Source: Virgisporangium ochraceum
GTDB lineage: Bacteria > Actinomycetota > Actinomycetes > Mycobacteriales > Micromonosporaceae
Length of the DNA: 64,000 bases
Assembly (NCBI RefSeq): GCF_016863655.1
Contig: NZ_BOPH01000006.1
Coordinates: 1 to 64,000 of the forward strand
Direction of reading: 5' to 3'
This document shows, piece after piece, positions 1 through 7,192 of the stretch. Position 1 is the stretch's first letter; each line of letters begins with the position of its first letter. The notes under the pieces are model-generated. The model did not search any database, was not told where the DNA came from, and was given only the letters and a program-made list of their open reading frames with translations. The translations under genes and the position numbers were made by a program.

Positions 1-90
1 GCGCGGCCGTACCCGAAGGCGCGGCCGTACCCGAAGGCGCGGCCGTACCCGAAGGCGCGGCCGTACCCGAAGGCGCGGCCGTACCCGAAG
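1..90. repeat. 18-bp perfect tandem repeat, five copies
   Basis: The unit gcgcggccgtacccgaag is repeated five times without a mismatch and runs off the left edge, so the true copy number is unknown. All three forward frames stay open through it. The frame starting at position 3 reads as repeated A-A-V-P-E-G and ends at the TGA at 111-113. The frame starting at position 1 reads A-R-P-Y-P-K and is in phase with the sigma-factor gene downstream. A perfect 18-bp unit is a likely site of copy-number change by slippage. Confidence 0.95.
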
Positions 91-113
91 GCACGAAGGA
101 CAGCGGCCGGTGA
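3..113 (+). CDS. C-terminal end of an upstream protein with an AAVPEG repeat tail (partial)
   Basis: This frame is open from the window edge and ends (A-A-V-P-E-G)n followed by T-K-D-S-G-R and a TGA that sits inside a strong hairpin. ECF42-type sigma factors, like the one that follows, are usually preceded by a DGPF/YciI-type protein, so this could be the tail of such a gene. Nothing visible here belongs to that domain, so the identity is inference. Two other frames are also open through the repeat, so coding in this frame is only the most natural reading, supported by the stop coinciding with the hairpin. Confidence 0.35.
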   Translation, partial: AAVPEGAAVPEGAAVPEGAAVPEGAAVPEGTKDSGR

Positions 114-135
114 CCCCGTGGGTCACCGGCCGCTG
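101..135 (+). terminator. Perfect 15-bp hairpin between upstream frame and sigma gene
   Basis: Arms at 101-115 and 121-135 are perfectly complementary with a 5-nt loop. There is no T-tract, as is usual in very GC-rich actinomycetes. The hairpin encloses the TGA at 111-113 and ends 27 nt before the sigma-factor ATG at 163. It may therefore terminate or attenuate read-through into the sigma gene. Confidence 0.6.
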
Positions 136-162
136 CCGCGTAGAAGCGTGGTGAACTGTCGT

Positions 163-1404
163 ATGAGCGATCCGACGCGCACCGTCGAAGCCGTCTGGCG
201 CATCGAGTGCGCCCGCGTCGTCGGCGCGATCGCCCGCGTCGTCGGCGACGTGGGTCAGGCCGAGGAGTTCGCCCAGGACGCGCTCGTCGCGGCGCTCGAA
301 CAGTGGCCGGCGCGGGGCGTCCCCGACAATCCCGGCGCCTGGCTGGTGACCATCGCGAAGCGCCGGGCCATCGACCACATCCGCCGCCAGCAGACCTACC
401 AGCGCAAACTCACCGAGATCGGCCGCGGCCAGCAGGAAGAGTACGAAGAGACCGGCGAGGTCGACACGATCGAGGACGACATCCTCCGGCTCATGTTCGT
501 CTCATGTCACCCCACCCTGACGATGGACTCGCGCGTCGCATTGACGCTCAAGGTGGTCGGTGGGTTGCGCACAGATGAAATTGGACGCGCGTTCCTCGTG
601 CCCGAGGCCACTGTCGCGCAGCGGATCGTCCGGGCCAAACGCACCCTCGCCGATGCCCACGTGCCCTTCGAGGTGCCGGGGAAGGCCGAACGCGCCGACC
701 GGCTGGCCGCCGTCCTCGAAGCCATCTACCTCATCTTCAACGAGGGCTACGCGGCCACGACCGGCGGCGACTGGATGCGGCCCGAACTGTGCGACGAAGC
801 GACCCGCCTCGGCCGGATCCTCGCCGGGCTGATGCCCACGGAGCCGGAGGTGCACGGTCTCGTGGCGCTCATGGAGCTCCAGGCCTCGCGCGCCAACGCC
901 CGCACCGACCGCAACGGCGAACCGATCCGGCTGCTCGACCAGGACCGGTCGCGCTGGAACCAGCTCCTGATCCGGCGCGGGCTCGCCGCGCTCGCCAGGG
1001 GCGAGGAGGCCGCCGGCGACAAGCGCGGCCCCTACCTGGTCCAGGCGTCGATCGCCGCCTGCCACGCGCGGGCGCGCACGGCCGGGGACACCGACTGGGT
1101 GCGCATCGCCATCCACTACCGCGAGCTGATCGAGATCGACCCGAGCCCGATCGTCGAGCTGAACCGGGCCGTGGCCGTGGCGATGGCCTTCGGACCGCAG
1201 GCCGGGCTCGACATCGTCGACACGCTGACCGGCAACCCGCAGTTGAAGGACTACCACCTCCTGCCCAGCGTCCGCGGCGACCTGCTGGCCCGGCTCGGCC
1301 GGTCCGACGAGGCGAGCGCGGAGTTCACCCGCGCGGCCGGGATGACCCGCAACGACCGCGAGCGGGCGCTGCTGGAGGCACGAGCGAAGGACCCGCAACC
1401 GTGA
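163..1404 (+). CDS. ECF RNA polymerase sigma factor, ECF42-like with C-terminal TPR region
   Basis: A 413-residue sigma factor. Region 2 lies at about residues 10-85 (including AEEFAQDALVAALEQWP and the AKRRAIDHIRR helix) and region 4 at about 105-165. Then comes a DUF6596-type segment (EAIYLIFNEGYAAT) and TPR-like helices from about residue 300 to the end. Family knowledge: this is the ECF42 layout, in which the C-terminal extension rather than a separate anti-sigma factor is thought to control activity. The frame is open further upstream into the tandem repeat. I chose ATG 163 because homologues start just before region 2 and the hairpin at 101-135 would lie inside a longer gene. The stop overlaps the next start as GTGA. 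Confidence 0.9.
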   Translation: MSDPTRTVEAVWRIECARVVGAIARVVGDVGQAEEFAQDALVAALEQWPARGVPDNPGAWLVTIAKRRAIDHIRRQQTYQRKLTEIGRGQQEEYEETGEVDTIEDDILRLMFVSCHPTLTMDSRVALTLKVVGGLRTDEIGRAFLVPEATVAQRIVRAKRTLADAHVPFEVPGKAERADRLAAVLEAIYLIFNEGYAATTGGDWMRPELCDEATRLGRILAGLMPTEPEVHGLVALMELQASRANARTDRNGEPIRLLDQDRSRWNQLLIRRGLAALARGEEAAGDKRGPYLVQASIAACHARARTAGDTDWVRIAIHYRELIEIDPSPIVELNRAVAVAMAFGPQAGLDIVDTLTGNPQLKDYHLLPSVRGDLLARLGRSDEASAEFTRAAGMTRNDRERALLEARAKDPQP

Positions 1405-2327
1405 TCAGCGCAACCGGACAACGGATCGGCTGGGCCGACCTACCTGACAACATCCGCCAAGCCGTCCAGGACATCCTCGGCAGCCCCGTCGTCACCGCGA
1501 CGTCACAGCCGGGCGGCTTCTCCCCCGGCACCGCCGACCGGGTCGTCACCGCGTCCGGCCAGCGGGCGTTCGTCAAGGCCGTGAGCCCGGCGCAGAACCC
1601 GGTCTCGCCCGGCATGCACCGGAAGGAGGCCCGGATCACCGCCGCGCTCCCACCCGGCACGCCCGCACCGGCCCTGCTGGGCAGCGTCGACGACGGCGAG
1701 TGGATCGCGATGGTCCTCGCCGACGTCGACGGCCGCCACCCGCGGACCCCGTGGATCCGGCCCGAGGTCGACGCGGTCATGACCGCCCTCGACGCGATGG
1801 CCACGCTGCTGACGCCGCCGCCCATCGCCGACCTGCCCAGCGCGGCCGGGCACCTCGGCGGCGACTTCTCCGGCTGGCGGGACGTCGCCGAGGACCCGCC
1901 CGCCGACCTCCATCCCTGGGCCCGCGACCGGCTCCCGGACCTCATCGCCGCGTCCGAACGCGCCGCCGCGGCGGTCGCCGGTGACACCGTGGTGCACCTC
2001 GACGTCCGCTCCGACAACCTGCTGATCGGCCCGGACGGCGACGTCACGATCATCGACTGGCCGTGGGCCTGCCGCGGCGCGCGCTGGCTCGACCGGGTGA
2101 TCCTGCTGGTCAACGTGCGGCTCTACGGCGGCCTGGACTGCGAGGCCCTGCTGCGCACCATCGACGGCGACCTCGACGACATGCGGTCGGTGCTCATCGG
2201 AATCGCGGGCTTCTTCGTCAACGGATCGCGCCGACCGGCGCCGCCCGGGCTGCCGACGCTGCGTGCGTTCCAGAAGGCACAGGCCGACGCGCTCCTGGGC
2301 TGGTTGGCCGAGGCCGACGCGTGCTGA
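1401..2327 (+). CDS. Aminoglycoside phosphotransferase (APH)-fold kinase
   Basis: A 308-residue protein. The kinase catalytic loop (VVHLDVRSDNLLIG, about residues 196-209) is followed by the metal-binding IIDW at about 217. These match the Brenner-type HxDxxxxN and D motifs of the APH/choline-kinase-like family. The substrate cannot be told from sequence; resistance is only one of many roles in this family. The GTG start overlaps the sigma-factor stop (GTGA), so it is probably co-translated with that gene and may be a target or passenger of the ECF operon. Confidence 0.85.
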   Translation: MISATGQRIGWADLPDNIRQAVQDILGSPVVTATSQPGGFSPGTADRVVTASGQRAFVKAVSPAQNPVSPGMHRKEARITAALPPGTPAPALLGSVDDGEWIAMVLADVDGRHPRTPWIRPEVDAVMTALDAMATLLTPPPIADLPSAAGHLGGDFSGWRDVAEDPPADLHPWARDRLPDLIAASERAAAAVAGDTVVHLDVRSDNLLIGPDGDVTIIDWPWACRGARWLDRVILLVNVRLYGGLDCEALLRTIDGDLDDMRSVLIGIAGFFVNGSRRPAPPGLPTLRAFQKAQADALLGWLAEADAC

Positions 2328-2716
2328 GGGCGGGCACCAGGATCACCGCCGCCGTGGTGGCCGTGGTCATTCTGGTGGCCGGCCTCGGGGCGCGGGCGGT
2401 GTTCGACGGCGCCTTCGCCAAGTACGCCGGTGTCGCGCTGTACGCCGCGCTCGTCTACGCGCTCGTGCTCGTCGTGCTCCCGCGTGCCCGGGCCTGGCAC
2501 GCGGCGGCCGCCGCCGTCGCGTTCTGCTGGCTCGTCGAGTTCGCCCAGCTGACCCCGTACCCGGCCGACCTGTCGGACCGCAGCGTCCTCGCCCGGCTGG
2601 TGCTCGGCAGCACGTTCCACCCACCCGACCTCTTCTGGTACGTGGTGGGCGTGGCGGCTACAGCCGTTGCGCTAGAACCTGTCCGGGCCAGGCTCCGCCG
2701 GGAAGGTCCACGGTGA
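2321..2716 (+). CDS. DUF2809 family integral membrane protein
   Basis: A 131-residue protein, almost entirely hydrophobic, with about four membrane segments. It has the family's conserved 'FCWLVEFAQLT' and 'RLVLGSTFHPPDLFWYVVGV' stretches. The function of DUF2809 is unknown. The GTG start at 2321 lies inside the end of the preceding kinase gene. The 3' end overlaps the convergent acetyltransferase gene by 59 bp. Confidence 0.8.
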   Translation: MLRAGTRITAAVVAVVILVAGLGARAVFDGAFAKYAGVALYAALVYALVLVVLPRARAWHAAAAAVAFCWLVEFAQLTPYPADLSDRSVLARLVLGSTFHPPDLFWYVVGVAATAVALEPVRARLRREGPR

Positions 2717-3173
2717 ACGGCTCCGTCGACGTGAACCCCTGGCTCTCGTAGTAGCCCACGAGGGCCCGGTCGTCGCCGGCGTAGCAGTCGACCCGCAGCA
2801 GTCCCACTCCCCGCTCGCGCGCGATCGCGCGGGCCTTGTCGAGCAGCGCCGTGCCGATCCCGCTGCCCTTGCGCGACCGGTCGGTGAGCAGCAGGTTGAC
2901 GTACAGCTCCGGCTCAGCCGGTACCGACACGTAGTCGGGTGCGTCACCGACCGCCAGCGCACCCACCGCGACGCCGTCGATCTCGGCGACGTACAGGCTG
3001 CCCGACCGCGCCCACCCCGTCGCCTGCTCGTGCCGCCGCGGGTTGCCCGTCGCCGGTTCCGTGCCCCACTGCCCGGAGCGGCCGTGGGCCACCAGCCACA
3101 CGACCGCCTTGTCGAACAGACCCAGCAGGGCCGGCACGTCGTCGACGCCGCCGGGCCGGATCGTCAGCGTCAC
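2658..3173 (-). CDS. GNAT family N-acetyltransferase
   Basis: 171 residues with one GNAT domain. The acetyl-CoA pyrophosphate-binding motif appears as RKGSGIG at about residues 101-107, and the C-terminal YYESQGF is typical of the fold. The acceptor substrate is unknown. The GTG start overlaps the stop of the DUF4037 gene by 4 bp (GTGA), so the two are likely translated together. The 3' end overlaps the DUF2809 gene on the other strand. Confidence 0.85.
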   Translation of the reverse strand: MTLTIRPGGVDDVPALLGLFDKAVVWLVAHGRSGQWGTEPATGNPRRHEQATGWARSGSLYVAEIDGVAVGALAVGDAPDYVSVPAEPELYVNLLLTDRSRKGSGIGTALLDKARAIARERGVGLLRVDCYAGDDRALVGYYESQGFTSTEPFTVDLPGGAWPGQVLAQRL

Positions 3174-4201
3174 GGCCGGACTCCCAGCAGCGGTGCCACG
3201 CGTTCCCTGTTCACGGCGGACAGTATGTCAGTCGAGTCGACCGCCTGGTCCACCGTTCCGACGGGCCGCGCGAGCAGGGCCCGCACGTCGGGATCGGTGA
3301 TCGCCGCGGCGAGCGCTCCGGTGAGCCGCCCCGCGCCGAGCACGCGGATGTCGCGGTCGTGGAACGGCCGCGGGGTCGCCTCCACCGGCTCGCACAGGCG
3401 CAGGTCGTTGGTCGCGGCCGCGAGAACGCCCGCGGCCGCGACCAACGCGGCCTCGCGGTCGCGCCACCGGGACGCGCTGAGCACCGCCTCCAGTCCATTG
3501 TGGACACTGGCACCGAGCCGCAGGTCGCGGAACGCCCGACCGAACCACTTGCCGTACGGGGCCCACTCCCGCTCGATGAGGAACGCCAGCCGCATCAGGT
3601 CGCGCACGAGCCTGGTGGCGAGGATCCGCGAGCCGAGGTCGTCGCCGCGGGCGCCGGTGCGGCCCACGAACGGCTCCTCCTGGTCGACCCGCCACCATCC
3701 GGCGGCCAACGCGTACCGCCACACGTCGTCGGGGTACCACCCCAGGGCCTCGCGCCGGCGGGCCAGGTCGCCCGCCGGGTCGTGGAAGACGGCGCCGGCG
3801 GTGAGCGTGCGCAGCACCTGCGTCGGTGCCAGCACCCAGTCGGCCACCGCCATGCCGCCGGCCGGGTCGGTGCCCAGGTGACGCCGGAAGAACCGCCCGG
3901 GTGTCGTCACCTCGACGTGGTGGTCGACCACCTCGGGCGTCCGGCTCAGGCCGTACCGGACGGGGAAACCGGCGAACTCGGCGGGCAGCGCGTCGAGCCG
4001 CCCGGCCACCGGACCGACCTCGTCGGGCGCGGCCACGAAGACCTGCACGCGGGGGCCGAAGTCGTGGTCGGTGGACACGTCGTCGTCGAACCCCAGCACC
4101 TCGGAGCCCGGGCCCAGCAGCGCCGCGGCGTGCGGTACCCCGTCGAGCAACGGCGCGACGGCCTCCCGGTAGAACGCCTCCGCCAATCCCAACCCGCGCA
4201 T
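3170..4201 (-). CDS. DUF4037 domain protein, nucleotidyltransferase-like
   Basis: 343 residues. The N-terminal part carries a nucleotidyltransferase-like signature (GSEVLGFDDDVSTDHDF, about residues 32-48), followed by a helical DUF4037 region (for example EREWAPYGKWFGRAF). The family resembles minimal or kanamycin-type nucleotidyltransferases, but no substrate is established. It is the first gene of a two-gene unit with the acetyltransferase. Confidence 0.8.
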   Translation of the reverse strand: MRGLGLAEAFYREAVAPLLDGVPHAAALLGPGSEVLGFDDDVSTDHDFGPRVQVFVAAPDEVGPVAGRLDALPAEFAGFPVRYGLSRTPEVVDHHVEVTTPGRFFRRHLGTDPAGGMAVADWVLAPTQVLRTLTAGAVFHDPAGDLARRREALGWYPDDVWRYALAAGWWRVDQEEPFVGRTGARGDDLGSRILATRLVRDLMRLAFLIEREWAPYGKWFGRAFRDLRLGASVHNGLEAVLSASRWRDREAALVAAAGVLAAATNDLRLCEPVEATPRPFHDRDIRVLGAGRLTGALAAAITDPDVRALLARPVGTVDQAVDSTDILSAVNRERVAPLLGVRP

Positions 4202-4304
4202 GCGGCCTGTCTACCGGTCGCCGCCCGGTGCCGCACCCGGGTTTCAGCAGGTTGATACGCAAAGCTGAGCTACACGGTGGTCCGCGGCAGGTACCCTCGC
4301 CAGC

Positions 4305-4967
4305 GTGAGACGGGTACACCCGCCCGGCGGCGACGCGGAACTGCCGCCCGGGGTCGAGGTCTACTCGTTCCCGGCCGACGGCGCGGCGATTCGCCGCACT
4401 CGTGCCGGCGTGGCCGAACCCGACGGCTTTCTCCCGTTCATCGACTCGGGGCAGCGGGCCCGGTACTTCGTCGGCGACGCCTCCACCTCACCGGAGCGGC
4501 CGAGCAACGCCACGTACAAGCTCGGTGTCGTGCGGCCGCACAGCGCCTTCACCCCGCACGCCCACGGCGGCGAGCACTTCGTGCTGAGCCTCGGCTACGC
4601 CTCGTGCGGCCTGTACGACCAGCACGCCGAGCGCGCCGTACGGGTGTCCCTGACGCCCGGCACGCTGATCCGGATCCCGGCGCTGATGCCGCACTCGTTC
4701 GGCAACCGCGCCGGCAGCCCGCTGCTGATCCTCGCCGCCAACACCGGGTTCGGCATCGACCACGAGGACTACGCGATCACCGCGTCCGACGCCGAGGCGC
4801 GCGGCGCCGAACCCCGTGACGCCGGCGCTCCGGTCGACGACTTCCCCCGGCTGGCCAAGGCGCTGCGGGCACTGGAGTCGGCCAACGACCCGGGCGCGAT
4901 GACGTTGCGTGAGCGGCTTGCGAGCCGGCTGCGCCGGGCCGCGCACCGGTTGGAGGCACCACGATGA
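4305..4967 (+). CDS. Cupin domain protein, first gene of a five-gene operon
   Basis: 220 residues. A cupin barrel is indicated by PHAHGGEHFVLSLG at about residues 84-97, which has the His/Glu pattern of a metal site, and by a second strand set ending IPALMPHSFGNRAG. The C-terminal 50 residues are charged and helical and do not belong to the cupin. The GTG at 4305 is the start that gives a compact protein. The stop overlaps the next start as ATGA. No substrate can be assigned. Its place at the head of an operon ending in an amide-forming enzyme suggests a role in processing or sensing a small molecule (inference). Confidence 0.8.
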   Translation: MRRVHPPGGDAELPPGVEVYSFPADGAAIRRTRAGVAEPDGFLPFIDSGQRARYFVGDASTSPERPSNATYKLGVVRPHSAFTPHAHGGEHFVLSLGYASCGLYDQHAERAVRVSLTPGTLIRIPALMPHSFGNRAGSPLLILAANTGFGIDHEDYAITASDAEARGAEPRDAGAPVDDFPRLAKALRALESANDPGAMTLRERLASRLRRAAHRLEAPR

Positions 4968-5968
4968 TCTGTCCACACTGCCAACAGAACCTGAAGTACA
5001 AGGAACGCGGCGGGCAGACCTGCGGTTCCTGCCGCAAGCGGTTCGCCCTCGAGCCGCGGGACAACAAGATGCGCCTGCACGACGTCAAGCTGATGCGGTT
5101 GTCGCAGCAGCTCGGCGGCAACGGCGCCTACCGGTACACGGTCGGCCAGCTCCACTACAACGCGTCCCGCAAGAACGTCCGGAGCAAGGGCGAGTTCCCG
5201 CTGGGCTTCCTGATACTCAACGTGCTCGTCGCCATCGTGCTCGCCGTCGTCGCCGTGATCGGCGACATCCCGTTCCTGCTGATTCCGGCGGGGGTGTCGG
5301 TTCTGGGGTGGACGCTCTACATCGTGTACCGCGTCACCACGCGCCGAAGCCGGCGGATCGACCCGCCGCTGACCCGCGACCAGTTCCGGCAGCTCGCGGT
5401 CGACGGCTGGCGGAAGACGTACGGACAGGACCTGCCCGGGCTGGTCCGCGACCACGAGCTGTCGAACCTGCCCGAGCACTCCTCGACGCCGGTGCTCGCG
5501 GTGCTCGCGCCCGACCGGGGAGCGCTGGCCGCGCTGCGGGTGAACGACGTCGTGAACCGCGACCGGGTGACGCTCGTCCACTCGTTCGACCAGGTGCCGC
5601 CCGGTGTGCCGATCGCCCTGCTGCACGACATCAGCGTGGCCGGGTACGTCTACGCCGGCCGGGCCCGCGCGGAGTTCGGGTCGCGCGTGGTGGCCGACCT
5701 GACGCCGCGTCCCAAGGCCGCCCGCGGCGCGAAGGCCGCGCTGCGCCTGCTGCAGCCGTGGCCGCCGGACGAACAGGTTGCCTGGCTGCGGGCCAGCCGG
5801 CTGCTCGACGACGACGAGGTCGACTGGCTGTCCAAGGGCTGGTGGACGCCGATCGAGTCGGTGCGGTCCTCGAACGTGGTCGGCCGCCTGCGCGCGGTCC
5901 TGCGCCGCAACGCCGACCCCGACGAGCGTGCCGCCAGCGCGGTCGGGTTCATGAGCTGGCCGTCGTGA
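4964..5968 (+). CDS. Zinc-ribbon membrane protein of unknown function
   Basis: 334 residues. The N-terminus is a four-cysteine zinc ribbon (C3, C6, C20, C23). Two membrane helices follow at about 79-99 and 102-123, then a cytosolic-looking domain of about 200 residues. That domain contains a beta-strand/loop pattern PVLAVLAPDRG (about 176-186) and LLHDISVAGYV (about 219-229). A similar pattern occurs in the next gene (RVLVCQHRD and VYVLHDTG), suggesting that the two share a related nucleotide- or phosphate-binding fold (inference). It overlaps both neighbours by ATGA and TGATG. I do not recognise a named family. Confidence 0.75.
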   Translation: MICPHCQQNLKYKERGGQTCGSCRKRFALEPRDNKMRLHDVKLMRLSQQLGGNGAYRYTVGQLHYNASRKNVRSKGEFPLGFLILNVLVAIVLAVVAVIGDIPFLLIPAGVSVLGWTLYIVYRVTTRRSRRIDPPLTRDQFRQLAVDGWRKTYGQDLPGLVRDHELSNLPEHSSTPVLAVLAPDRGALAALRVNDVVNRDRVTLVHSFDQVPPGVPIALLHDISVAGYVYAGRARAEFGSRVVADLTPRPKAARGAKAALRLLQPWPPDEQVAWLRASRLLDDDEVDWLSKGWWTPIESVRSSNVVGRLRAVLRRNADPDERAASAVGFMSWPS

Positions 5969-6693
5969 TGCTCGAGAAAGCGTTGGGACGCGCGGTGCGC
6001 CGGGCCGGCGCGCCGGGCGGGATCCTGTTCACCGAGCGGCAGCTCTACTTCGAGCTGTGCCGCGGCCTGCAGCCGCTGACCCGCGTGCCACGCCGGCCGA
6101 GGTTCACCGTGCCGGCCCCGATCGGGTACGCCCGGTTCGAGCGCCTGCTGGGCCGCTGGAACGGCGAGGTGCCCGGCCTGCTCACCGCACCGCGCCGGCC
6201 GGCACCGGCGCCGTCGCCGGAGGTGTTCGGGTACGGCCTGCCCCGGGTGCTCGTGTGCCAGCACCGCGACATCGCCGACATGCTGCTCGCCAACGGCCTG
6301 CACATGGAGTCGGTCTGCCCCGTGTTCGCGGTCGACGACCTGCCGCTCGACCCGCGGCTGCGCGCCGCGGTGGAGGCCGCCGCCGGCCGGGTGTACGTGC
6401 TGCACGACACCGGCCCGGCCGAGGCCGCCACCGTCGACGCCGTCACGGCGTGGGCCGACGGGGTTCCCGTGGTGCCGCTCGGCCTGCGCCCGGTGCACGC
6501 GCGGGCGCTGCACCTGCCCCGGGTCGGCGCCACGGCGGAGGTCGCCGCGGTCAACCCGGCCCGCCTGCTGCGCACCGTCCACCGGCTCGTCCGGGAGCAG
6601 TACCGTCCGCGCCGGTCGCTGACCCGGCTGCCCCGGTTGCGCAGCCTCGCCGCCACCGGTTACCTCAGCTGGCCCGATCCCGGAGCGCTCTAA
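5968..6693 (+). CDS. Unknown soluble protein, possibly with a degenerate Toprim-like fold
   Basis: 241 residues, no membrane segment. The N-terminal FTERQLYFELCRGL (about 21-34) has the look of a small winged helix. The middle reads RVLVCQHRDIADMLLANGL (about 93-111), then VYVLHDTGPAEAATVDAV. This order resembles topoisomerase VI-A/Toprim proteins, but the acidic catalytic residues expected of Toprim are not in place. The comparison is therefore tentative and any nuclease role is doubtful. The start is ATG 5968 (TGATG overlap); a GTG one codon upstream is equally possible. The stop TAA directly abuts the next ATG. Confidence 0.7.
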   Translation: MLEKALGRAVRRAGAPGGILFTERQLYFELCRGLQPLTRVPRRPRFTVPAPIGYARFERLLGRWNGEVPGLLTAPRRPAPAPSPEVFGYGLPRVLVCQHRDIADMLLANGLHMESVCPVFAVDDLPLDPRLRAAVEAAAGRVYVLHDTGPAEAATVDAVTAWADGVPVVPLGLRPVHARALHLPRVGATAEVAAVNPARLLRTVHRLVREQYRPRRSLTRLPRLRSLAATGYLSWPDPGAL

Positions 6694-7182
6694 ATGTCCT
6701 ATCGCGACGTGACGTTCACCGACGAACTGCTGTCCGACGGCAGCGTGCACCGCCGGTTCTCCGACGGCCGCGAGGAGTGGCGGTGGCGCGGCCAGAACCG
6801 GCAGGTGCTCTGGCGTGACAACACCGGAGCCACCGGTGCCGACGAACTGCTGGGCGCCCGCATCATCAAGCGCACCTTCGCCGACGGGCGGGTGCTCTAC
6901 GGCCGCGACCAGGGCTACGGCCGCACGGCCTGGGGCGACCGGACCCTCACGGTGAACCGCACCTCGTTCGGCGGCCGCGCCGGGCGGCTGCTCGCGGCGG
7001 CCGGCGTCGGCTTCGCGCTGGGCGCGATCGTCGCGCCGCCGCTGGCGATGTCGTTCGCGGAGGAGGAGGAACTGCGCCAGCAGGCGCAGCAGGCCAGCCA
7101 GTCGAGCGGCGACAGCGGTGGCGGCGACGACGGCGATTCGTGGAGCGACGACGGCGGCGGCTCCGACGACGACTTCGGGTGA
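6694..7182 (+). CDS. Small single-span membrane protein with Gly/Ser/Asp tail
   Basis: 162 residues. The first 90 residues are soluble and carry loosely repeated 'DG(S/R)V' elements. One membrane helix lies at about 97-119. Then comes a Gln-rich EEE-linker and a low-complexity acidic tail (about residues 138-162) of Gly, Ser and Asp ending FG. Such a tail next to an ATP-dependent amide-forming enzyme could be a substrate or scaffold (inference). Low-complexity acidic tails are also common in ordinary membrane proteins. The ATG follows the preceding stop with no gap. Confidence 0.7.
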   Translation: MSYRDVTFTDELLSDGSVHRRFSDGREEWRWRGQNRQVLWRDNTGATGADELLGARIIKRTFADGRVLYGRDQGYGRTAWGDRTLTVNRTSFGGRAGRLLAAAGVGFALGAIVAPPLAMSFAEEEELRQQAQQASQSSGDSGGGDDGDSWSDDGGGSDDDFG

Positions 7183-7192
7183 GGGGCTGACG

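Noticed and set aside
1-90. CRISPR array
   Set aside because: The units are contiguous without spacers and only 18 bp.
1-162. Extending the ECF sigma gene upstream into the tandem repeat
   Set aside because: The frame is open, but homologues start near ATG 163 and a strong hairpin with a stop for another frame lies between.
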